From Pectinophora gossypiella (Eukaryota; Arthropoda; Insecta; Lepidoptera; Gelechiidae), in assembly GCF_024362695.1 (NCBI RefSeq), contig NC_065422.1, positions 11,655,534 to 11,719,533 on the forward strand: a stretch of 64,000 bases of DNA, read 5' to 3'. The translations under genes and the position numbers were made by a program. Of the stretch, positions 63,606 through 64,000 are shown one piece after another; position 1 is the first letter of the stretch, and every line of letters starts with the position of its first letter. Below the pieces are notes generated by a model. That model did not search any database and was not told where the DNA came from. It was given only the letters and a program-made list of their open reading frames with translations.

Positions 63606-63650
63606 TCTGCCAACCCCAACGGGAAATAGGCGTGATCTTATGTATATTAT
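63606..63650 (+). pseudogene. LINE ORF2 last codons and 3' UTR (second half)
   Basis: SANPNGK and TAG at 63627-63629, then GCGTGATCTTATGTATATTA. Compare 45083-45122. The 239 bp between the two halves is not part of the LINE. Confidence 0.6.
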
Positions 63651-64000
63651 GTGTGTGTATGTCCCATTCCAAACATAAAATCAAGTGAAAATTCATCTAG
63701 GTTTTCCCAAAAGCCTCTTAGACGCCTTGTTTTATTTTTATCGTAACAAGCACAATATTCTACCCTTACGCAACACCATGACGAGGTTTACAGACATTCA
63801 TGATAAATGAGGTTTACAGGAGCAAGACAAATTTTGTCTCGTGTCCTTGCGTCATTAGGTTTAGATTGCGGTTCAGATTTTTCGGGTCATGCCTTGAGAA
63901 ATTTGTTTTGAGGGCCTCATGACGGAGGCTTGTAAATTTCTAGGCCTGATTGTAGGAAAAAAATCTTGCTGGTTGATTTCAGTAACCTTTTTTGCTTGAG
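63651..64000. other. No gene seen
   Basis: Unassigned to the end of the window. GAGGTTTACAG occurs twice (63783, 63809). Confidence 0.4.

Overview
This is eukaryotic, AT-rich genomic DNA, very probably from a moth or butterfly (Lepidoptera, possibly a noctuoid; I cannot fix the family). The evidence is the set of interspersed repeats: tRNA-headed SINEs ending in GATGATGA or GAAGAAGA tails, LINE 3' ends of lepidopteran type, short Helitrons ending CTAG, and many long-TIR MITEs. I find no host protein-coding gene, no complete tRNA or rRNA gene, and no operon-like arrangement. The window reads as intergenic or large-intron sequence, and nearly every open frame inside a recognisable feature is a relic or shadow of a transposable element.

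Family labels used below are mine. SINE-A has a GGTTCGAATCCCGG head and a tail ending in CACGATAGAAGAAGA. SINE-B ends with GAGGGGAGGCCTGTGCCCAG. SINE-C starts GAGCTCGGTGGCGCAGCGG. SINE-D starts GCCGTGGTAGCTCAGTTG. SINE-E has a short GC-rich motif GTAGGCAGAGGTG near its 3' end. Retroposon P is a ~350 bp unit with a poly-A end (GTCACGTCAAAAAA) and perfect target-site duplications. R7 is an unclassified repeat containing GGTGCGGGGCGGAGAGTTA. An LTR family of 211-237 bp (TGTAGG...CCCACA) is present three times; one copy is followed by a primer binding site complementary to tRNA-Pro.

Layout. 1-9 kb: inverted LINE tails, a small minisatellite, four MITE-like units, SINE-E and SINE-B copies. 9-16 kb: a long-TIR MITE, three LINE 3' relics, SINE-C copies and a TA-flanked MITE. 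16-23 kb: the shortest retroposon P copy with a TSD, a hAT-like duplication, a complete SINE-D, an R7 copy split by LINE fragments, a SINE-A with an inverted 5' half, a frameshifted LINE relic, and a compound inverted and direct repeat. 23-33 kb: mostly unassigned DNA, with a good LINE C-terminal relic, perfect hairpins, and a GC-rich island bounded by C-tracts. 33-47 kb: retroposon P, a head-to-head SINE-like pair, several MITEs, a solo LTR, R7 copies in inverted orientation, and a MITE apparently entered by retroposon P. 47-64 kb: SINE-A copies, two further LTR copies, two Helitrons, more MITEs, and LINE tails.

The elements show nesting and order: SINE-D sits in a SINE-E tail, retroposon P sits next to a MITE arm, and LINE fragments sit in R7. 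The host contribution, if any, is not visible in this window. The most interesting items are retroposon P, the LTR family with its tRNA-Pro site, the GC island, and the head-to-head SINE-like pair.
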